Below, piece after piece: positions 63,101-64,000 of a stretch of 64,000 bases of DNA. The translations under genes were made by a program, and so were the position numbers. The notes beneath the pieces were generated by a model. The model was not told the origin of the DNA. It made no database searches and saw only the letters and a list, made by a program, of their open reading frames with translations. Source of the stretch: Bacteroidota bacterium (GTDB lineage: Bacteria; Bacteroidota; Bacteroidia; JACPRZ01); contig JACPRZ010000024.1 in the NCBI GenBank assembly GCA_016193485.1, forward strand, positions 21,447-85,446, read 5' to 3'. Each line of letters begins with the position of its first letter. Positions within the stretch are counted from its first letter, which is position 1.

Positions 63101-64000
63101 AGGGGATCATTCCACTGCAATGTATAAGGGGGGGTTCCCCCGGAAATTGAAGCAGTGGCTGAACCGTCACAGGCGCCTTCACAGGAGGCATCTGCAGATG
63201 TTGTGACCGGAGTAAGGATACCCGGTTCGGTAAGCGTGACTGAATTTATTGCGGAACATCCGTTGGCATCTGAAACAGTAATTGAATAAATACCGCTGCA
63301 TAACCCGCTTGCAACAGAACCCGTCTGTGAATTGCTCCAGAGATAAGAATAGGAACCTGTACCACCGGATGCAATAACCGTTGCATTACCGTTACAACTG
63401 CCGGAACAGGATGGTGTGGTAACCGTTGAAACAGTTGCCGCAACCACTGATGGTTGGGAGATAACAATATTGACGGAAGCAATACATCCGTTAACATCTG
63501 TTACCAGTACCGTAAAAGTACCTGTCGGCAGACCTGTTGCTGTAGCGGTTGTCTGGGATTGCGGATCATTCCATTGGTATGTGTAGGGAGGCATACCATC
63601 TATCACAAGTGCTATTGCCTGGCCATCCGATCCGTTAAAACAGGAAACATTTACATTGCCCGTGATGGAAACGGTTGGACCATTATTATCTGTTACTGCT
63701 GCAGTGGCTGCTGCGGTACATCCGTTGGCATCGGATACGGTTACAGCGTAAGATCCTGCTGAAAGCCCGGTTGCAGTTGAATTTGTCTGGGACCCGGCTG
63801 ATGCAGGCCACAGATAGGAGTAGGGGGTAACCCCGCTATTTGCCGTGGCTGTTGCGCTGCCGTCACTTTGCCCGCAGTTGGCATTGGTAGTTGTAACCGT
63901 TACAGTCACCGTTGCCGGTTGGATAACTGTTGCGGTTGCAGTGGAAGAACATCCTTTGTTATCGGTTACGGTAACAGAATACGTTGCAGCGCATAACCCT
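57112..64000 (-). CDS. Third giant SprB-repeat protein with T9SS type B sorting domain, partial (5' end beyond window)
   Basis: The frame stays open to the right edge, so the true start lies outside; the ATG at 63909 is internal. The visible ~2,296 residues contain about 25 SprB repeats of 75-80 residues, recognisable by GGTPPYxYxW, TGLxAGxYxVTVTDxxGC and C.G.CDG motifs. A C-terminal region with Ig-like and two PKD-type domains (WSWVTGDG, WSWNFGEPA) follows, ending in a gliding-motility C-terminal domain with VPSAFTPDNDGHNDYF. It is presumably a T9SS-exported surface adhesin resembling SprB of Flavobacterium more closely than the other two adhesins, because it is dominated by SprB repeats and has no beta-helix in the visible part. 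Confidence 0.93.
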   Translation of the reverse strand, partial: GLCAATYSVTVTDNKGCSSTATATVIQPATVTVTVTTTNANCGQSDGSATATANSGVTPYSYLWPASAGSQTNSTATGLSAGSYAVTVSDANGCTAAATAAVTDNNGPTVSITGNVNVSCFNGSDGQAIALVIDGMPPYTYQWNDPQSQTTATATGLPTGTFTVLVTDVNGCIASVNIVISQPSVVAATVSTVTTPSCSGSCNGNATVIASGGTGSYSYLWSNSQTGSVASGLCSGIYSITVSDANGCSAINSVTLTEPGILTPVTTSADASCEGACDGSATASISGGTPPYTLQWNDPLSQTTGTATGLCAGIYIVTATDDNGCMIITSVPVGEPGQVTVSVGSKQDVECNGDCDGYIQVIPGQGTPPYSYTWSNGQTNNITTGLCAGSYSVTVSDSKGCTAVLSSAISQPNGLLLSINKTDASCYGNYDGMVSATVSGGTPPWSYQWDDPTLQTSATATGLQAGNYNLTVTDNNGCTVSGSISVSEPIAIILSIDTNGSHCLMSDGEAIVTISGGSFPPFSYLWSAGSQTTSNATGLSAGTYTVTVTDATGCTAVDIINVSDLGSPAVTIASQGDATCYGGCDGFATALVSGGTPPYTYTWNDPGNQTNALATGLCAGNYTVSIIDPNGCSSNISTTIGQAFQLVATVTSTVPATCNGYCDGTATVLASGGTPPYFFYWNDPLSQNTQTASGLCAGSYSVITEDANGCTTVNPVTITEPPVLTINATGTDAHCGIADGSAVAVATGGNGTYAFTWSNSQAGDSTVNITAGVYTVTVTDIYGCSGFSTVTINNISGGSASISNITNVNCNGENTGSGSVSISGGTSPFTYLWSNGQSNSTATGLAAGNYTISVSDFYGCVTVASCTITQPPVLAVTTTTDSVSCTGLCDGDAYAVVSGGISPYSFQWDDPLATQNYELHNVCSGIYQVTITDGNGCTATGNAAITEPVAFILSVSQVDASCGQADGSAAVTASGGSPPYTYNWSNGQTLNSILNLVAGIYTITVTDANNCVISTPATISNLNGPVIMGIISDSVSCSGGNDGSATVAASGGTPPLSYQWDDPFNQSAPAVVNLPAGTYTIVVRDANGCAASAPVTIYEPLPMVYNINTVNPSCNNYCDGSAYISVTGGTPPYSYQWNTGNNSDTLQGVSALCAGYYDVVITDFHGCITSGTALITDPQSFTVSITVTANSCYNSCDGTATANTSGGYSPYTYQWNDNNNQVSQTAYGLCAGTYSVTVTDNKGCSLISSASVTQPVQIGISLVSSGNNNCFGSCTGYAQVNATGGIPAFTYIWSDNQGNSQAINLCAGLYTVTVTDSKGCTASLQVTITQPQQMASSVTWNNATCYGSCNGNVFVSVSGGVLPYTYLWDDPSFQTAASAGNLCADQYTVTVTDNKGCSITRQVIITEPQLLDFTFTAIPSTCGNPNGQACISVTGGVSPYVITWNDPMTQVGACAFNLYANAYTATLADANGCMISKPVAVNDITGPVIDTLISTDVTCGGDSNGTASVIASGVALPFTYIWKKGITVIGNNTFISGLPGGTYTVTVLDTNGCSTSAIVAINEPTVVASAIVNKTDATCAGSCNGTAYAMAGGGTSPYIFTWDLAQTGQTATGLCAGTHALVVSDYNGCQTVNSVSISEPLPILLNPLVTNPSCSGTCDGMITLLPGPTGGTPFYSYSWTPNSGNGPTITNLCTNVYYVTVTDIRGCTALDTAVVIEPAPLSFVSSSTPSTCGFDNGSAAIMAIGGTSPYSYFWPDGQTTAIVSNLEPRDPYYITLTDSNGCALIASVTVLDYPGPVIDSLNTLNLQCNNDNSGSATVYTSGGTPPIAYLWSNGSPLQTAIDLGAGIVYVTVTDYNGCTDSEPAFITQPEPIQPLPVPSDTICYGSYTAISASFNGGTLPFTYIWDNGLDSSQGPHVVKPFATTAYAVYIIDANGCHSVYQTITVSVLPPLVVTASSAGNICTGNSTTVYAAATGGDGPPYSFTWLNNGYQDSIMTVSPFVDSTFTVIGSDGCSVNDTDTVTVRIHPYPIPVFTFGDISGCVPLIVQFIDQSSISTGSITQWSWVTGDGQTASVPDPAFTFNTPGSFDITLTVTSGYGCDTSVNVFNVIHAFPIPDAYFVPVPDETTLLLSTIQFNDGSSGNVVTWSWNFGEPASGGDNASSAENPAHTYLDTGIYIVELNVISDSGCPARYVDSVIIKPDYVLFVPSAFTPDNDGHNDYFFPEGVGIDPDNFEMHIYDRWGDLIYYTDDVNKPWNGKANKGKKPAQQDVYIWMIKTKDFTDVKHEYIGHVTLIK

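Overview
This window is a stretch of a Bacteroidota chromosome. It carries three giant proteins built from SprB-type repeats with C-terminal type IX secretion (T9SS) sorting domains. It also has a PorP/SprF-like outer-membrane protein, an OmpA protein with a beta-propeller, GldA, two T9SS-targeted M43 metalloproteases, promoter-like TAnnTTTG boxes and no obvious Shine-Dalgarno sequences. The order or genus cannot be fixed from the sequence. No rRNA, tRNA, intact insertion sequence or CRISPR array was seen.

Layout. (1) 1-6.9 kb: the sulfate activation genes cysC-cysD-cysN on the minus strand. Divergent from them is a four-gene plus-strand run: an MBL-fold hydrolase, an SLC13/RCK_C permease (probably the sulfate transporter), a LutA-like iron-sulfur protein and a small membrane protein, ending in a strong hairpin terminator. 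(2) 6.9-11.7 kb: two paralogous secreted M43 metalloproteases. (3) 11.8-18.5 kb: lon, a GlmU-like sugar nucleotidyltransferase, a UPF0175 antitoxin followed by an internally deleted DUF3368 (PIN) toxin remnant, a cystathionine gamma-synthase-family enzyme and heme A synthase. (4) 18.8-35.8 kb: a probable surface-adhesin operon, consisting of a 3,850-residue adhesin, a PKD lipoprotein, a PorP/SprF-like protein and an OmpA/PD40 protein carrying eight copies of an ~82-residue repeat. (5) 35.9-37.8 kb: an alpha/beta hydrolase and a two-gene module ending in an AbiEii-like nucleotidyltransferase with an altered DxD motif. (6) 37.9-54.8 kb: a second giant adhesin, related to the first, interrupted by one frameshift that looks like a 17-nt deletion inside a 213-bp tandem array. 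(7) 54.8-64 kb, minus strand: metK, gldA and a third giant SprB-repeat protein that runs off the right edge.

How it fits together. About two thirds of the window encodes T9SS cargo or its outer-membrane partners. In characterised Flavobacterium, SprF (PorP-like) is needed to export the mobile adhesin SprB, and the adhesin-PorP-OmpA order here matches that type of module. The two large adhesins share a C-terminal sorting domain, an N-terminal domain with an FPTGD motif and a beta-helix made of alternating unit types, so they look like duplicated and diverged surface fibres.

The most unusual thing seen is at DNA level. Several short-period repeats of the kind usually found between genes lie inside reading frames without breaking them. 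They occur in a loop of heme A synthase, in the signal peptide of the PorP-like protein, in three linkers of adhesin 2 and at the C-terminus of the hydrolase. Others sit right next to genes, including the lon leader. Separately, the Pro-Pro pair of SprB repeats is repeatedly written as a 7-8 base C tract, which gives these giant genes many possible slippage sites.
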